64,000 nucleotides of DNA from Bacteroidota bacterium. GTDB lineage: Bacteria > Bacteroidota > Bacteroidia > Cytophagales > Spirosomataceae. Below are positions 62,681 to 64,000 of this stretch, in pieces. How positions within the stretch are numbered: position 1 is the stretch's first letter; each line of letters starts with the position of its first letter. A program made the position numbers and the translations under genes. The notes beneath the pieces were generated by a model. The model searched no databases, was not told the DNA's origin, and saw nothing but the letters and a program-made list of their open reading frames with translations. The stretch spans positions 1 to 64,000 of the forward strand of contig JAIUOF010000009.1 of assembly GCA_020161355.1 (NCBI GenBank), in the 5' to 3' direction.

Positions 62681-63997
62681 ATGTTTCAGAATCTTCAGGA
62701 TAAACTCAACAGTGCCTTCAAAACCCTTAAAGGAAAAGGAAGAATAACTGATGTAAATATTGCAAGTACCGTAAAGGAAATCCGCCGGGCATTGATGGAT
62801 GCCGACGTAAATTATAAAGTAGCCAAAGAAGTAACCGACCGTGTAAAACAGGAAGCCATTGACCGAAAGGTGATGATAGCGGTAGAACCGGGTCAGTTGT
62901 TTGTAAAAATTGTTCAGGAAGAGCTTACCAATCTGATGGGCAGCACGGCTCAGTCTGTAAATCTGAAAGGATCACCTGCAGTGGTATTGATTGCCGGTTT
63001 GCAGGGTTCGGGTAAAACTACTTTTTCAGGAAAATTTGCATCATATCTTAAAAAACAGGGTAAACAAGTTATGCTTGTAGCCTGCGATGTTTACCGCCCC
63101 GCGGCTATCACACAGCTCCAGGTGCTTGGTGAGCAGATTGGCGTGGATGTATATGCTGAACCAGACAACAAAGATGCAGTTTCGATTGCCAAAAATGCCG
63201 TTGCCGAGGCCAAAACCAAAGGAAAAAGTATAGTAATCGTCGATACGGCGGGTCGTCTGGCAGTTGACGAAGTCATGATGACCGAGGTCGAAAATATCAA
63301 GAAGACAATAGCCCCCTCCGAAATCTTGTTTGTGGTTGACTCCATGACCGGTCAGGATGCTGTCAATACAGCCAAGACCTTTAATGACCGCCTTGATTTT
63401 GATGGTGTAGTTCTTACCAAGCTCGATGGTGATTCACGAGGTGGTGCCGCCCTTTCTATCAGAGCTGTGGTAGAAAAGCCTATCAAGTTTATGAGCACCG
63501 GCGAGAAGATGGAAGACCTTGACATCTTCCACCCTGATCGTATGGCCAGCCGTATTCTGGGCATGGGTGACGTGATCTCACTTGTAGAACGTGCTCAACA
63601 GGCTTACGATGAAGATGAAGCCCGTAAGCTTAACAAAAAAATGAGGGAGAACAACTTCGACCTCAATGACTTTTTGGGCCAGCTGGAGCAAATCAAAAAA
63701 ATGGGTAATATCAAAGATATTATGGGTATGATTCCGGGTATGGGCGGTGCGGTCAAAGACCTCGATATCAGCAATGACTCTTTTAAACCCATAGAGTCTA
63801 TTATCAAAAGTATGACTCCAAAAGAGCGTGAATTACCGGATATCATTGATGGAAGCCGTCGTAAGCGTATCGCCACCGGTGCCGGCCGCAGTATTCAGGA
63901 AGTCAATAATCTGTTGAAACAGTTTGAACAGATGAAAAAAATGATGAAGAAATTCAATAAAATGAGTCCAGGTGGCAGAGCCAGGATGTTTGGTTAA
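62681..63997 (+). CDS. ffh: Signal recognition particle protein Ffh (SRP54)
   Basis: Binds signal sequences and 4.5S RNA and delivers ribosomes to the membrane through its GTPase partner FtsY. The N domain (ALMDADVNYKVAKE) is followed by a G domain with GLQGSGKTT (106-114), DTAGR (188-192) and TKLDGDSRGG (246-255). The methionine-rich M domain ends QMKKMMKKFNKMSPGGRARM. At 438 aa the protein is complete, with the stop at 63997. It is a conserved housekeeping gene and gives a chromosomal anchor to the window. Confidence 0.98.
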   Translation: MFQNLQDKLNSAFKTLKGKGRITDVNIASTVKEIRRALMDADVNYKVAKEVTDRVKQEAIDRKVMIAVEPGQLFVKIVQEELTNLMGSTAQSVNLKGSPAVVLIAGLQGSGKTTFSGKFASYLKKQGKQVMLVACDVYRPAAITQLQVLGEQIGVDVYAEPDNKDAVSIAKNAVAEAKTKGKSIVIVDTAGRLAVDEVMMTEVENIKKTIAPSEILFVVDSMTGQDAVNTAKTFNDRLDFDGVVLTKLDGDSRGGAALSIRAVVEKPIKFMSTGEKMEDLDIFHPDRMASRILGMGDVISLVERAQQAYDEDEARKLNKKMRENNFDLNDFLGQLEQIKKMGNIKDIMGMIPGMGGAVKDLDISNDSFKPIESIIKSMTPKERELPDIIDGSRRKRIATGAGRSIQEVNNLLKQFEQMKKMMKKFNKMSPGGRARMFG

Positions 63998-64000
63998 TGT

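Overview
The window looks like a chromosomal segment of a Bacteroidota bacterium, most likely a free-living member of the Cytophagales. The evidence is two SusC/SusD outer-membrane uptake pairs, the Bacteroidota promoter word TAnnTTTG ahead of several genes, many exported carbohydrate-active enzymes, FG-GAP/UnbV lipoproteins, Tat-exported sugar enzymes and modest GC content. The genus is not determined. No rRNA, tRNA or CRISPR array was seen.

Layout. (1) 1-122: the end of an IS3-family element whose insertion has removed the 5' end of a GH97 gene. (2) 113-18324: thirteen co-directional genes for a branched, acylated xylan-type polysaccharide (GH97, GH43, GH39, CE6, two other esterases, GH29, GH8 and a run of CE1-type esterases with six catalytic domains), closed by a terminator. 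(3) 18437-24291: an SRPBCC protein, a membrane Fe-S protein, an exported DinB-like protein and a large FG-GAP/UnbV lipoprotein. (4) 24373-43700: two converging operons. Each reads SusC, SusD, exported RraA-like aldolase, Tat-exported enolase-superfamily dehydratase. The plus-strand copy continues into a FAH-family dehydratase and a ketoglutarate-semialdehyde-type dehydrogenase. The minus-strand copy continues into a BASS-family transporter and has an AraC regulator divergent from its susC. (5) 43717-46393: a YqaE/Pmp3-like peptide and an ArsR-SRPBCC operon with a probable auto-operator. (6) 46423-54135: GH29 fucosidase, a GNAT/ferredoxin pair, sulfatase, SSS symporter and GH42, with a relic of a REP-associated transposase between the last two. 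(7) 54183-54923: an intact REP-associated transposase flanked by palindromes. (8) 54937-61158: two esterases, a Tat-exported sugar isomerase-like protein and a malonate module (matB-madL-madM). (9) 61451-64000: a phased repeat array, two tandem small secreted proteins and ffh.

How it fits together. Regions 2, 6 and 8 are degradative: exported glycosidases and esterases strip acyl, fucosyl, sulfate, arabinosyl and xylosyl groups from plant or algal glycans. Region 4 is the most unusual part. It suggests that sugar acids are dehydrated and cleaved by exported enzymes before the products cross the inner membrane, with the FAH/dehydrogenase pair giving a Weimberg-like route to 2-oxoglutarate. The repeated gene order in two convergent operons is the best candidate for a poorly described system here. 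Substrates and compartments are inferred from sequence only.
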